From Raphanus sativus (Eukaryota; Streptophyta; Magnoliopsida; Brassicales; Brassicaceae): a stretch of DNA of 64,000 bases. Positions 34,641 to 47,049 of this stretch are shown here, piece by piece; positions within the stretch are counted from its first letter, which is position 1, and each line of letters starts with the position of its first letter. The stretch is from NCBI RefSeq assembly GCF_000801105.2, contig NC_079515.1:36293407-36357406 (forward strand), in the 5' to 3' direction. A program made the position numbers and the translations under genes. The notes beneath the pieces were generated by a model. It saw only the letters and a program-made list of their open reading frames with translations, searched no databases and was not told where the DNA came from.

Positions 34641-36555
34641 AAGTTTCCAAAATAAATTCTTCAAGAGAGATCGAGATATATAGATGGTATTGTTGTGGGA
34701 TATTCTTGATTACAACAACGAAATAAAAATTAATTATCTGATAGTTTTAAAATTAAGATTAAAGGCCAACAGATTTGAATTTGAAACAGATATAGAAGTG
34801 TATTGTGTTCGGACATGTGTTGATGTCCTAAATATAGCTGAGACTACGCATGTGAGCTTTTCTCCAGCAGGGAAGCTTCACGTCACCGACGAATAGAGAT
34901 GGGCCAATATATTCTTTTATTTCTGTTTGATCCCTTTATTTTTACATTTCTTTGCGTTTGCAACCGTAAAATAAATTGTGGGACTTTCTACTAATTATTT
35001 TCTTGTTTTTACAAAAAATACATAAGCTTCTACTTATATTGTTCCTACCTACAAATATTTTGTTTTGAGGGTGCTTTTGTTTTTTACATAAATACAAAAT
35101 TCAAAATTTAATTTTTGTATGAAATTACAAGAAATTCAAGAGTCAAGACGAAGACAGAATCGGGTAGACAGAGACAACTATGGCGACATACATTGTCCTA
35201 AATTGAATAAACTTGGGCCCAATTTGATCACTATAAATCTTTCTGTCCCAGTTTACAAATATCTGAAAATGACGACTTCAACGAGAGTCGCTATGGAATA
35301 TAAAGATTAGGTCCGTTAACTAACAAAACCTTTTCAATTAACCTCCAATTTTTTTATTATTAAAAACCATGCGCCTAAAGAGAAGCTCGTCAACGTCTTC
35401 AGTCTTCTTTGTCTTTTCGCGTCAAATTCGTCGACAACCTCGTTTTGTTACACTTTTTAATTATTCTTCTCATTTAAAACGCACAAGTTAAGTTAAATCT
35501 TAGTCTATATTTTTCACATGAATATGTTGTCTTAGGGTCTGAAATTTATGTGATGCTTTTATTTTGTTAGTATTCCATTCCACTAGCAATGGTACAAAAT
35601 CACAAGGGAGATCCAGTAAGACAGTAACGAATAGTGAAATATTGGAAACTTCAGTTTCATGTATCACATTCACAACGAATCCAATAATTCTAAAGAAATC
35701 ATAAGGCATGGAGGTGTCTGATAGGTAGGGAGCTCTTCACATCTTACTTACAGACAACATTTAATATAATCGGTCCATTTTCGAAATAATACCGTGGCCC
35801 CATGAAACTGACTTGTTTTCACATACGCACCTTAGTCTATTACCACGTTTATTATTGCAACATATAATATCAATTTGGTGTATTTATCTTCTTCAATTTT
35901 CTTCTCCACGGATCACTATAGTTCACTCATTATGTAGTAGATTAATTACTTAGCTAGTAACAGTCTCCCTATATCTAGAGATGCACTATCTTTAACGTTC
36001 TCATTCCTTCCATTACTTTCGCTACGTATGTTCGTTCAATGTCCTGTATAAATATCTCTATAAGGAGAAATACGTTCACATCTAGTCTCTAGATAGAGCG
36101 AATAAATTTTGAATGTACACAAATAAATCTTAAAATCTGTATAAAATTCCATAACAGGATTGTTATCCAGAAATTTTATTGTTGTGGGCGACTGTGGAAT
36201 GTGGAAAGAGACAAACGTGGGGATGTTTTTTGTGACGAAGACCAGACCAGTCATATTCTGTCTGCCACGCCACACCGACAAATCCTTGAGAGTTTAGGGC
36301 CTATAAATGTCTCAACTATATACTTAATTGGGCTGAGAAGCCCGTTTAATACGTTTCGAATCCGGAACATTTCTGATTCGATCTTTCACAGTATACTTCA
36401 GTGTACTGACATAGTTTGGGGCCTTTGGGCTATTAATCTTGATGTATATCAAGACGGATTTTGATTGTGTACTTTGCTATACGTACTTAATAGTTGTTCA
36501 TCTAACTCAAAAAGTCCAATGTGAAAATCGGCCTGAACTTCTAACTTAAAACCAA
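34641..36555. other. intergenic, no gene seen
   Basis: A long AT-rich spacer. Short open frames (34684, 35119, 36036, 36201) show no domain, no splice partners and no codon-like composition. Confidence 0.5.
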
Positions 36556-37626
36556 CTAGATTTTGATCCGCTCTTAAAAAATACGGGTATATTTTTTGTT
36601 GGAAAATTATTTTACGTAATAAAAATTATGATTTTTGATAAATTATATATTTTATTTTTTTATGAATTTTATCTTAAATTTACTTATATGACTTTTTTTT
36701 ATTTTCAATATGACTAAATTTTAGAACTCTAAATAATTCCAACCCGTAATATGATTTTATTTATTTAAACCGAATTTAAACTTATTTTACACTGATTTTT
36801 TTTAATTTAAATAAAATATTTTATATCTTCAACACTCTTGTATTGAAAAATTCATTTGTGCATTTAAAAACATTTNNNNNNNNNNNNNNNNNNNNNNNNN
36901 NNNNNNNNNNNNNNNNNNNNNNNNNNNNNNNNNNNNNNNNNNNNNNNNNNNNNNNNNNNNNNNNNNNNNNNNNNNGCAGTAAAAGAATTTTAAAATATTT
37001 TTAATAGATAAATATAAATTATATTTATTTTTATTAATATTATAAATTTTCTTTTTCTTATCAATATTTTAATATAAATTTGATTTAACTGAACATTAAA
37101 ATTAAGATAAAACAATTTTGTTTATTTTGAATTATATTTAAGAATGTGCATGTATATATTTAAATTATAATCTTAGGTAGATTTTTCTATCTATTTATTT
37201 TAATTAAATATATTAATATAATATGTAAAATTGCATAATTGTCAAAAATTAAAATTAAAAAATATTTATAAAATCTGTAGATATATATAAGAAACTAATG
37301 ATTTTACGATTTAATTTGATTTATGATTTAATTTTTGTAATTTTTCTAAAAATATGTATATATTTTTGAAATATTTTTAATTTAAATGATATTTCGAAAT
37401 TTGAAATGCCATAATTGAATATATTTATTTTAATGATGATTTATGAGTTATTACCATATTTTAAAAAAGTCCAAAAATATAAATCGACAATAAATATAAT
37501 ATATGAGTTATTACCATATTTTTAAAAAGTTTACCAAAAATATAAATTAACATTAAATATAATTGTCATGTCATATAATCTATAAGACATGTCATCAATT
37601 TTAGTAGTCATGTCACAATTATTAAT
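36556..37626 (-). mobile_element. Helitron-like repeat copy 1, interrupted by assembly gap
   Basis: The minus-strand 3' end at 36556 is CTAG with T following, and the inside resembles the end of Helitron A (plus AACTAGATTTTGATCCGCTC against AACTAGATTTTGACCCGCGC). The hairpin is weakened by mutation. The right part (36976-37620) is about 70-80% similar by eye to 37680-38310: GATGATTTATGAGTTATTA, CATGTCATCAAT.TTA.TAGTCA. The 5' border is uncertain. Confidence 0.5.
36876..36975. other. assembly gap (100 N)
   Basis: Exactly 100 N, the convention for a scaffold gap of unknown length, inside the Helitron-like repeat. Confidence 0.98.
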
Positions 37627-38312
37627 CTAGGTGTTTTCCTGCACCATGTGTAGTGATGAACTTTTTAAAAAGTTAAATTTTATATTTAAAATTGTAATTT
37701 ATTAATATTATATATTTTATTATTTGACCAATAATTAATATAAAAATCATTAATTAAGCATAAAATTAAGAGAAAATATTTTTTTTTATTTAAAATTATA
37801 TTTAGAATATATATGATATATATAAAGTTAAAATCTTAGATTAAAAAAATTATTTATTTCATTTGGTTAAATGTATTAAATCAACTTGTACAAAATTACT
37901 AAAAATCATATAAAATTGTATAGTTATCAAAAATTAAAACTAAATAATATTTATATAATTGGTAGATATCTAAAAGAAACTAATGATATTACGATTTAAA
38001 TTGTTTTTTTAATTCAGAAAATTTAGAAAATTTTAGATAATAAAATTTTTATAAATATAAAAGTAAAATTATATAATATTTCGAAATTCAAAATGTCATA
38101 TTTGAATATATTTATTTTTAGTGATGATTTATGAGTTATTAACATATTCTACAAAGTTTACCAAAAATATAAATCAATATTAAATGTAATATATTAGTTA
38201 TTGCCATATTCTAAAAAGATTTCCAAAAATATATATCAACATTAAATATAATTTTCCATGTCATATTTAACCATATGACATGTCATCAATCTTAATAGTC
38301 ACGTCACAATTT
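37627..38312 (-). mobile_element. Helitron-like repeat copy 2
   Basis: The minus-strand 3' end is CTACACATGGTGCAGG then AAAACACCTAG at 37627, close to the end of Helitron C (AAACACCTAG after a hairpin). The body repeats the segment left of it as a direct, tandem-like copy. The 5' end near 38312 lacks a clear TC. Confidence 0.5.
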
Positions 38313-38850
38313 TTTTTGTGAAAACGATCGTAGAGAAGACATGTGGCAAATCACTTCTCAAATATAGACTAGGGGATTTCTCGAGAAAAAAGAAACCTAA
38401 CCGTCTTCTCGTTGTCTCTTGTACACCATTCTCCATCTGAACTTTCCATTGCCACAAAATTTGGGATTGCACTTGTGAGAAGAAGTAAGTACGTGATTCT
38501 CTTTAAGAGTTTAATCACAAGGTTTGATATAACATAGGAATTTATTATTCTTTTGCTATTGTTAAAACGGATTTTTGGGTTGTGGAAGAAAGTGGAGAAG
38601 CTAAACTAGATTATGATGAACTTGAGAATGCACTTACCGAAGAAAACCCAAAAGACGGAGAAGACGCAACTTCTGAAACCTTGAACTTGAATGGTAAATA
38701 CATCTTCTTTTAAACTATATGCTTCTTTTGCTATGATATCTATTATTTAACTTATAAATTTTTCATACTTTTTTTGTTTTAGAGGTAACGAAGACGAAAT
38801 GTCATTCTCTCAAGATGATACAGCTGAATAAGTTTGAGATTTTTTTTTTT
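38313..38850 (+). other. gene-like fragment, unidentified
   Basis: After a leader-like part (38400-38490), 38587-38694 reads VEESGEAKLDYDELENALTE then ENPKDGEDATSETLNLN before a GT donor. After an acceptor near 38783, GNEDEMSFSQDDTAE and a stop follow. It is acidic, short, and I cannot name it. It may be the remnant of a gene carried with the flanking repeats. Confidence 0.3.
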
Positions 38851-39300
38851 GAAACACAAATTGGTTATGGTTTCAACAGATTTTTTTTTTTAATTTTCCA
38901 TGTTTTCATTTAGTTCACTATATTCAAGATTCAATTATTATTTATCTATTTTAGATATTACTCATCAAATTTTTTTATATATGATTAATTATAAATATAT
39001 AAGTGTATATATATATGTATTAAAATATATAATATTTATACTTGGTTATACTTGAATACGCCGAGTCGGTGTCCGATTCGGTTTGCAAAACATTGCTCGA
39101 AACTTTATAACAATTATACTTAATCGAACGAGTTAATTACGATCTTTATATTCTGTCGGGTACATAGGGTTATATTAATTAAAGATTTAGCTTATTTAAA
39201 ATATGAGCTTTGATTATTTGATACGATATGAAAATCGGGTTTTTTATGGACTTCAAACTTAAAAGTAATCGGTGATTAGTAAATTTGACGGCAACTCTTT
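38851..39300. other. intergenic, AT-rich
   Basis: No gene or element is recognised. Confidence 0.5.
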
Positions 39301-39356
39301 TTTGTATCAGTTAATGTTTTTTTTTAATTCTCGATGAAGGATAATTTATCTCTAAT

Positions 39357-40271
39357 ATCCAAAATTGAAAATAAGTTCTTGGACCAATCTATAACGCAAA
39401 TGGGTGATAGATTTGATGCAAGTTGATTTGTTTTTTCTTTTTCCCATTCCCTCCCCCATCCCCCCTCCCTCTGATTAGGGGTTTGGCACTTACGACCACT
39501 CAATGGTGCCAACTGTTGAATTTCTCACCGTTTCATCTTTCCTGGTCAACTCTTACGGACCTTCTAGGCTCGATTTCTTGAAATATCATTTGTAAAATCA
39601 ATGTATATTTTACGAAAATGGTTTTACTTTTAGTACCAACTTCCAAAAATCATCAACTAATTGTTTTAGCTGTTCCTCCTATAGTTATGTTAATAAATTC
39701 AGTAGTTATTGTTATTTTTTTAATCTTGTCTCATAACTTACACAAACCAAAAGTTGATCAGTTAAAAAGCCATTACATTCGATATCTATGCTTATCGACA
39801 ATTATTTGTTGAAATATTATGGAAGACACAAGTTACGGTTGTTCTATCAAATTTAATTGCTTTAAAATATTTGTTCGGTTTGTAGAGGGTTAAAATGCCA
39901 AAGTTGAGGCTCAAAGCTTCGTTATACCGGACTAATCCTAGGATATTCCTCTGATGTTCAAGAAAGTAAAAATGATATTCCTTCAAAAAATTCACAGATA
40001 TTCTTGGATAAATTGTATAACTTATGATGTTCGGAAAAAATAATACTAGAGTAGGTTTTTTGTACTACAGGTGAACCTACATCTTTAGAATTCACACTTA
40101 AACCTCTTTAAAAAAATAATATCAAAGTAAATAGGAGTGGAGAATCTATGGAACTTTTTCTATAAATAGAGCTGCAAGGGATCGGAAGACACTTAACCAG
40201 ATCCAAAACCAATAGCAAGACAAAAAAAGTCTTTTCTCTCTATACTCTCTACTCGTTAATATCCTAACAAC
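39357..40271 (+). repeat. upstream region of phylloplanin-like copy 1, duplicated
   Basis: Two blocks here recur upstream of copy 2. GGACCAATCTATAAC plus GGGGTTTG.CA.TTACGACCA (39382, 39478) recurs at 43501 and 43625. GGATATTCCTC.GATGTTCA (39942) recurs at 45401. The proximal promoter has TCTATAAATAGAGCTGCAAGG at 40160, identical to 45615. The duplication therefore included about 900 bp of upstream DNA. Confidence 0.7.
40161..40169 (+). promoter_or_regulatory. TATA box of phylloplanin-like copy 1
   Basis: TATAAATAG lies 111 bp before the start codon, within a 21-bp block identical in both copies. Confidence 0.7.
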
Positions 40272-41544
40272 ATGGCAATGCTCACCAGAAACAAAAACAT
40301 AACCTTCTCAATGGTCTTGATATGTCTAATTCTTGTGTCTACAATGGCTAAGGCTCAACTTGATGGGCTTCTTGGCAGGGATCATAATATCTCCAGTATA
40401 GAAGGGCGTATCATGTGCAGGGCCGACTCATAAACATTTTAGGCCCCTGGGAAAAAATAAATTATATAGCTTTTTGGTAATTTTTTTTTGAAAATTAGTT
40501 AAAATCTAAAATTTAATGTAATTATTTAAGCAATTATATTATTTTGTATGAAAATTTTCAAGATAAATTTAGTTTTTTAAATATACATAACTAAATTTAA
40601 TTAAAATATATTTATATTTACATTTTTATTTATTGAAAATTTCAAAAAAAATTGTAAAAAAAAAAACTGGATCCTTGGGCCCTGGGGCGGTCGCACTCCC
40701 CGTCCACCCATCTAAGCCGCCCCTGATCATGTGCTCTATCGATGGTAATCCGACTTCCACTCCTCCAGCTGGTAGGTCTGCTTCTCTTTTTGATCAATCA
40801 TGCAAAACCGGCCAAATAAAATTTGCAAAGCTTCTGCAAACCACAGCTGGTTTTGTTGTAGATTGTGTGATAGTTACAGTCTTATAAATGATATATATCA
40901 CCCACAGACCAAAAAAAAGATTGCTATTAGCAATTGATGTTAGTAAAATCAGGCAAAACATGTTTGTGAAACCAACTGCAAGCAATACTTTTTGTGAATA
41001 CTTAGAATTCTAGATCGAATCTAGTATGTTTCAATACCATTTGTTGCACAATCAAAATTTTAGAGTAAAAATAAGGAAGTATGGACCAATTAATACAATC
41101 TTCACGAAATAATTAATTTATGAGAATAATATTGGACCCCCCCCCCCAACCCACCCCCAATTCGTTATATCTATTATACGATTAACGTAAAAACTTCGAA
41201 TACAAAATAATTGCTAATATATTGCTACAAACAAACAAACAGGTTCTCCCGTTATGCTTCAGTGTGGTGGAAAAAATGTTGCAACTACGAATACGGGCGT
41301 TGATGGAGGATTCTCGTTTCCTTCCAACACAATGTCTACGATCTCGCTTTCAGAAGTCATCTACGACGGTTGTAGTGCCATGGTCATGACCCCTCTCTCT
41401 ACATGCAACCCTAGCCCCCCTACCAACAGACTCGTCAGGGTACGTGCAGGTCCCATCGTAGTCGTCGTTTCCAACGAGAGAAACATGGAGGTATTCAAAG
41501 AACTGGTCACCCCTCTCACTGTCACCCTCTCCCTTTCAAACTAA
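40272..41544 (+). pseudogene. phylloplanin-like (Ole e 1/extensin-type) gene interrupted by a hAT element
   Basis: Exon 1 starts MAMLTRNKNITFSMVLICLI with a signal peptide ending near MAKAQL. After the codons for GRIMC it is cut by a 308-bp hAT insertion (40418-40725), which brings a stop within four codons. The exon resumes at 40734 (SIDGNPTSTPPAG) and ends at a donor, 40771/40772. Exon 2 (41243-41544) is open (GSPVMLQCGGKNVATTNTGV...CNPSPPTNRLVRV...). Without the insert and one target copy the frame is continuous for 162 codons including the stop, so the insertion is the main lesion. Phylloplanins are secreted, hydrophobic leaf-surface proteins with antimicrobial action in tobacco. Compared with copy 2, the C-terminus has diverged. 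Confidence 0.82.
40418..40725. mobile_element. non-autonomous hAT element (MITE-like)
   Basis: The ends CAGGGCCGACT and, reversed, CAGGGGCGGCT are the typical plant hAT inverted repeat. The flanks ATCATGTG (40410-40417 and 40726-40733) form a perfect 8-bp target duplication. The 308-bp interior is AT-rich and non-coding, with GGCCC motifs near both ends. It is inserted in the coding exon of a phylloplanin-like gene. Confidence 0.93.
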
Positions 41545-42305
41545 ATTAAGCATCCCTTCTTGATTTGGTTACGGTGTGTTTCCGTTCAGCTGTTTTATGT
41601 TTTGTGTGATGACCATTAACTTTTGCTTGCGAATGCATGAATAAGGTCTCTAATAAGGCGTATGTCTCTATGTTCAAAGTATTGTGGCATGCATAATGCT
41701 GCAATGTAATGTAATGAAATAAAATAAAATAAGTTCCTTTCTATGGAGATTGGCTCTAACACGTATTCTTCTGTGAACGTCCATTACCTCCTCCACCATA
41801 TCCACAAAACAAAATGTTTTTTTTTTCCTTGAACGTTTAGCTAATTACAATTTTAGCCTTCGTTATAAAGAGAATCGCGCGAAGGAGGGTCCATACCTGC
41901 CTTACTGCGTTCTTTTCGAGCCTATTTGATTGGTTACTGTTATTAAAAAGCCCAATAAGACCAGGAGGCCCGTTTCTGTTGTAGACCTCCAATGTGGTAC
42001 ACTTCAAATTTAACATGTGTTGGACTTTGTTTTCTTTTCTCACTCCCTTCTTAACGTCTTCTGGTTGGATTAACCTATAAATTGTTTCATATTATGAGTA
42101 GGCAGAACGATGACGACTCTAACGAATTAAAAAAACAGTCCGAAAGAGTAATTAACTCGCTCCAAGTTTTCGATTCTGCAAGATAACTTATCATGTTCTT
42201 AAAATGCATTGTTTTTTCCACGACAACATCAAGAAATCTAGCCTTCGTTATAAAGACCTAATTATAAGTTGGGGACTGTCAACTTTTCCTACTTATCTAC
42301 TGTGC
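41545..42305. other. 3' flank of phylloplanin-like copy 1 and spacer
   Basis: 41545-41710 resembles the 3' flank of copy 2 at 46608-46820 (CATCCCTTCTTG.TTTGGTTACGGTG; GCATGAATA). The rest is spacer with no gene. Confidence 0.55.
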
Positions 42306-42890
42306 AACTTGGTTAATGAGTAAAGGGATCACCTGTTCTTCGAATGTCACTACTCAATACTCATCTAGCTTGTGGAATGTTCTTGCAGTCAGATGTGGTC
42401 TTCCTATTGATCCGACTTGGTCTGGTACTCTTCGAAATCTCATTCGTTGCAGGTCGAGTCTCTCCCGAAAGCTCACTCTCCTTGTATGGCAAGCCGCAAT
42501 CTACTACTCTGGATGGAGAGGAACAACAGACTCCACCGTAATCAATTTCGATCGCATGCATCTCTTCTTCGGACTCTAGAAAATCTTATCAAAGATCGGA
42601 TTGCTTGCTTCAGAGTCAAAAATCCAGGGCTTAACTCCTCCTTATATAGCCTCTGGAACTCTTAAAGGGGTTCTCTTGCTCTATCAGGATCACCCTCCTC
42701 TACTCCACCGTTACTCTCTGCAGCTCCTTGTCCTGAGAATACCTTCGGCTCTGTTGGAATTATTTTTGCCGGTTCAATTACTTTCCTCCCGGTTTATGTT
42801 TTAATTAGCCTGATCACTAATCTCCTCTTCTGGGCCATGTTGGGTTATCAAACTACGCTATCTCTCTCTAAACACTGCTCTTAAGGGGCC
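42306..42890 (+). mobile_element. LINE fragment (reverse-transcriptase zinc-binding and tail region)
   Basis: Frames shifted relative to each other read SSSLWNVLAVRCGLPIDPTW, RSSLSRKLTLLVWQAAIYY, then ERNNRLHRNQFRSHASLLRT and LENLIKDRIACFR. This is the typical C-terminal zf-RVT and tail of crucifer non-LTR retrotransposon polymerases (the block ..LVWQA..Y.IW.ERN.RLH). It is truncated at the 5' end and frameshifted, with no function left. The region to about 42890 continues as the likely 3' part. Confidence 0.75.
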
Positions 42891-43484
42891 TGTAAGTTTT
42901 TCACTTCTTTCAATAGTAAGCCAGCTTTAAAAATAAACATCAAGAAACTTAGTCTTCTTAATAGAGTGTTTTGCCACAACATGATGTAAGTTACTTGAGA
43001 ATCATCATGGTGTCTAGTGATTGGATCACAAAGATTGAAAGAGTTACAGGAGGCCCTGAAGATCGAAAGTAGTCTTTTCCAAGCCAACAGAACAATGAAG
43101 CAAACGCCTAGAAATATCTTGCAAAGTGCAAAATTTAACACCAAACTAAAAAGTAATATAAAGGAATGACAAAACTAAGTATGAGTGCATGACATGAATC
43201 CAACATCCAACACACACCTATTTCTAAATTTCAAATACAGTTAGGATTTCTGAAATCTACCAAACACTTATTGAGCAAAACTCACCGTTACCAAGTGGAC
43301 AACTTGATCGGTGGAGGGATCGTTTTTCTGGTTACCTGGAGATTCCTTTAAAAACTAAGATTTTATGTATCCTGCCACAACCTGCGAACGATCTGGTCCC
43401 GTGTCGTTTCATTCACAAGATACATTCACAGTTGCATATTAGTCACTTTTTGTGATGGCTAAAAAAACGAGTGATCCACCTCAA
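42891..43484. other. spacer, no gene recognised
   Basis: Moderately AT-rich. A minus-strand open frame (43144-42881) has no family likeness. It may be the remains of an element between the duplicated phylloplanin regions. Confidence 0.4.
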
Positions 43485-43665
43485 AGTCCAAGATTAAAAT
43501 TATGTTCATGGACCAATCTATAACACAAGTTGAATGGTGGATTTGCTACTCTCTCCCTATATAAAGAGCCTGCGTTGTGCAAGTTTCATTGTTTAACCCC
43601 CCCCCCCCCTATCCCCGATGACTAGGGGTTTGACAGTTACGACCACCCAAGAGTCACTCCACGGG
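43485..43665 (+). repeat. duplicated distal upstream block of phylloplanin-like copy 2
   Basis: Similar to 39357-39530. It has GGACCAATCTATAAC.CAA, a C-rich run (13 C at 43597-43609), and GGGGTTTGACAGTTACGACCAC. In copy 2 this block is separated from the proximal promoter by about 1.6 kb of AT-rich insertion. Confidence 0.65.
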
Positions 43666-45230
43666 TTCTTTTAGCTGTTTTATCATAAAGTAGAAAGTTT
43701 TTTCTGCTATGGTATGTACGCTAATCAAATTTGTAGTTTAATTAGCTTTTAGCTAACTAAATTATTAATTTACATTATTGATAATATAGTTATTTTAACT
43801 TTTTAATCTGTATTATTAAAACTGAAATACAAAATATAATTTATACATCTTTCAACAAGTTATTACATTAATTATCATTCTATATTTACTCAATTTAACA
43901 ACTTCATTAATTATATTATCATAAAATACATCACATTATTAATTAAATTACCATAAATAATAATAATTCAGATTTTTATTTTTAGTTAATCCATATTAAT
44001 TTTGTACAAATTATTATAAAAATAAAAAATGATAATCAGTTTTTCCATACGGTTAAAAGTTTGGTTTACTCTGTTTTACCCAAACTTTTTTATCGTAGTT
44101 TCAATCGGTGAAAAGCTACATAATCAAATACATAATTTGAAAACATAGTTTATATGAATAAAATAATAACTTAAATCAAAATAATAAGAATATATTACAT
44201 TTAAGTTTTTCACTACATATAACCTTATTTTACTAAATTTCATGCACCATGTCTAATTCAATAATTAATTATAACTATTTTACTAAGTTTCATGTGCCAT
44301 GTGTAATTAGATAATTAATTAATAAACATGATAAACTAAATAAACTAAAATTTTAGCATTTATTATTTTTAGTTAATGAAACCTTCATAGAACACATCTA
44401 AACCGATTCAAATTGATTTATATTATTAAAATGAAGTACATTTTAAAAATAACCATTACTTCTTTGTAATTATACAATGTGTGTCACTAATTTAATAAGT
44501 ATTTATTAATTATTTATAATCATTTATTTTGTTCGATTATTCTCTAAAAAATTTTACCATTATTTTAACCAAAGTTACCATTATTCTCTAACCAGAATAT
44601 TCTTTAATAAATTTTACAATAAAATTAACAGATCTATTTAAAATGTGACATACAAAATTTAAATATCTCATGTATATTATTATTTCATTTCTCATATAAG
44701 TATAATTTTTTATTAATATAAGTTATTTTCAAATATATGTTAAGCAATTAAATGATTAATATTATTTTAAATATATATATGAACTATAAGAATACTAATA
44801 TTAAATTTTAATTTAATATATTCCTCAAAAATAAACACAGAAAATTATTTGGTTTATAAAAAATAGAGAGACACACACACACATAAACATATTAATTGGT
44901 ATTTTAAATTTAAATAAATATATAAAAAATATTTAATATAATCAAAAATTGCTAATTGACGAACATGTTCTATAACCTATCATTTTCATTGATTTAGTAT
45001 CTAACAACAATATGAGCAACCAATAAATTACAAACAATAAAAATCAGAAACAAACACTCATATGAATACATGTCTGTGTAACCATTAAATATATAAGTTA
45101 TGAAGAATTTCATATGTTTATTATATTGGAATAAACATCCGTGTGCACGGTCAGGATCTAATATTTTCTTAAAACTTACACAACCAAAAAGGATCAGTAA
45201 GGAGTTTATCGACAATTATCGTATAATTAT
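43666..45230. repeat. AT-rich insertion region
   Basis: Very AT-rich, with an internal near-repeat (TTTACTAA.TTTCATGC.CCATGT.TAATT at 44230 and 44281) and a CA microsatellite near 44872-44882. It splits the duplicated upstream region of phylloplanin-like copy 2, so it is likely a transposon or several. I found no clear ends. Confidence 0.45.
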
Positions 45231-45615
45231 TTTGGTATACTAGAAAGCAAGATCTCTTGGTTGAAATATAGTATGGAAGACAAGTTACTTTGTTCTATCA
45301 TATTTAGCTAAACTAAATATTATGCGGTTTATAGAGGGTAAAGAAAAGTGAAAGCTAGGGCCTGAAGCATCATTACACCTTACATCCTACTAATCTCAGG
45401 ATATTCCTCCGATGTTCAGAAACGAAAAATGGATAATCCTTGAAAATTACATAGATATATATTCTTTACTAAATTGTATAGTTAACCTCGGAAATAATAA
45501 AATAGATTTTTTGTAGTCAACAATTTACATGTTTAGTATTCACGAAACCACTTTTTAAAAATAAATATTTAATATCAAAAGTAAATTAGGAGTGGGAGAA
45601 CTATGAATCTTCTTC

Positions 45616-45624
45616 TATAAATAG
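45616..45624 (+). promoter_or_regulatory. TATA box of phylloplanin-like copy 2
   Basis: TATAAATAG lies 108 bp before the start codon, in a block shared with copy 1. Confidence 0.7.
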
Positions 45625-45723
45625 AGCTGCAAGGAAAGACACTTAAACCACATCCAAATCCAATAGCAACAAAAAAGGGTCTGCTCCTTAGTTTCATATA
45701 CAATCTTTAGCAATCTTAACAAC

Positions 45724-46607
45724 ATGGCAATGTTCATCAAGAACAAGAACATGGCCTTCTCACTGATCTTGACGTGTTTCATTGTGGTGTCTCCAATGGC
45801 TAACGCTCAAATTGGTGGGCTTCTTGGCTTGACTAATATCGTCAATATACAAGGGCTTGTCACGTGCTCTATCAATGGCAGCGTCTCTACCAATGGGACT
45901 GTCATTCCTCCTTTCGCCGGTAGGTTTTATAATCTTCTGCTTTCTCTAAAGAGGCCGAAAAATTGCAACGATTCTGCAAACCATAGGTGATAATTATAGA
46001 AGATATACATATTTTATTTATTATATATTTTGTGCAAATAATCACATATATTTAGTTATTTAGAAAATCAGATAAACTAAGATCACCAAAATATGGTAAA
46101 ACATGTTGCACACTTAAGCTTTCAGATTCAAAAGTATAAATTAAGCTACGTATACGGAGAACGACCAAGATAATACTCACGAAATAGAAATAGTATTTAT
46201 CTGTGAGTGTGATACTGACCCAAAGTATATATATACATACACACAATTAACTGTTAAAATCAATTGGTTAAAATGTATACAAAATATTTGCTAATCCAAT
46301 GCTGCATGCAAACAAACAAACAGGTGTACCCGTTTTGCTTCAGTGTGCTGGGCAAAATGTTTCAACTACGACTACGGGAGCTAATGGAGTATTCTCGTTT
46401 CCTCCCACTACAGTACTTCCGGTCTCGCTGCTTTCCACACTCCTTGGCTCCGGTTGTAGGGTCATTGTCACGGCCCCTCTCTCCAGATGCAACGCCAGCC
46501 TCCCTACCAACGGACTCCTCACGGCACCGTTAAATCTCGCAGGAACCATCGTAACCGGCGGCATCAACATCTTGCAATTCGTCAATGGCCTCTTTAGGCT
46601 CATCTAA
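45724..46607 (+). CDS. phylloplanin-like secreted protein, intact copy
   Basis: Exons 45724-45919 and 46324-46607 give 159 residues. A signal peptide (MAFSLILTCFIVVSPMANA) precedes QIGGLLGLTNIVNIQGLVTC. The Ole e 1/phylloplanin core follows: VTCSINGS, PVLLQCAGQNVSTTTTGANG, FSFPPTT, GSGCRVIVTAPLSRCNASLP, then a hydrophobic, Leu/Ile-rich tail. Phylloplanins are secreted to the leaf surface and inhibit oomycete spores in tobacco; a similar role here is inference. It is the intact partner of the disrupted gene at 40272, in the same orientation about 5 kb away. The intron is at the same position and phase. Confidence 0.9.
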
Positions 46608-47046
46608 CTGATTTAAAACCAAGTATATCCCTTCTTGGTTTGGTTACGGTGTTTTTCCTTTCTGTTGTTTTATGTTTTGTGTCATGGCCATTAACATGTA
46701 TGCTTACGTATGCATGAATATGAAATAAGGTCTATTATGCGTATGTCTCTACTTTCAAAGTATTGTGGTTGTAACTTCTTGTCCAGGTCTTCATTTGCAT
46801 GCATAGTGCTGCAATGAAATGTAACGAATAAAAATAAAATAGTTTCCCTTTTATGTATAGTCTTATCGTGATCGCCTTCCCTAACTTGACCCGCCTTCGA
46901 AACTTCCATTTCCTCCAAACAACAATAAAACCAAAAAAAAAGCAGATCATAACACTACAGAAAAAGAGCTGAATACTACTTTAAATTACTTATTTATAAA
47001 TGAAAAATATATAATTTAAAATCCATGACAATAAGTGATGTTATTA
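46608..47046. other. 3' flank, no gene seen
   Basis: This is the 3' untranslated part of phylloplanin-like copy 2 and AT-rich spacer up to the TTA target of the next MITE. Confidence 0.5.
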
Positions 47047-47049
47047 TTA

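Noticed and set aside
34684..36464. Several short open frames in the spacer before the gap
   Set aside because: They have random composition, no splice partners and no domains.
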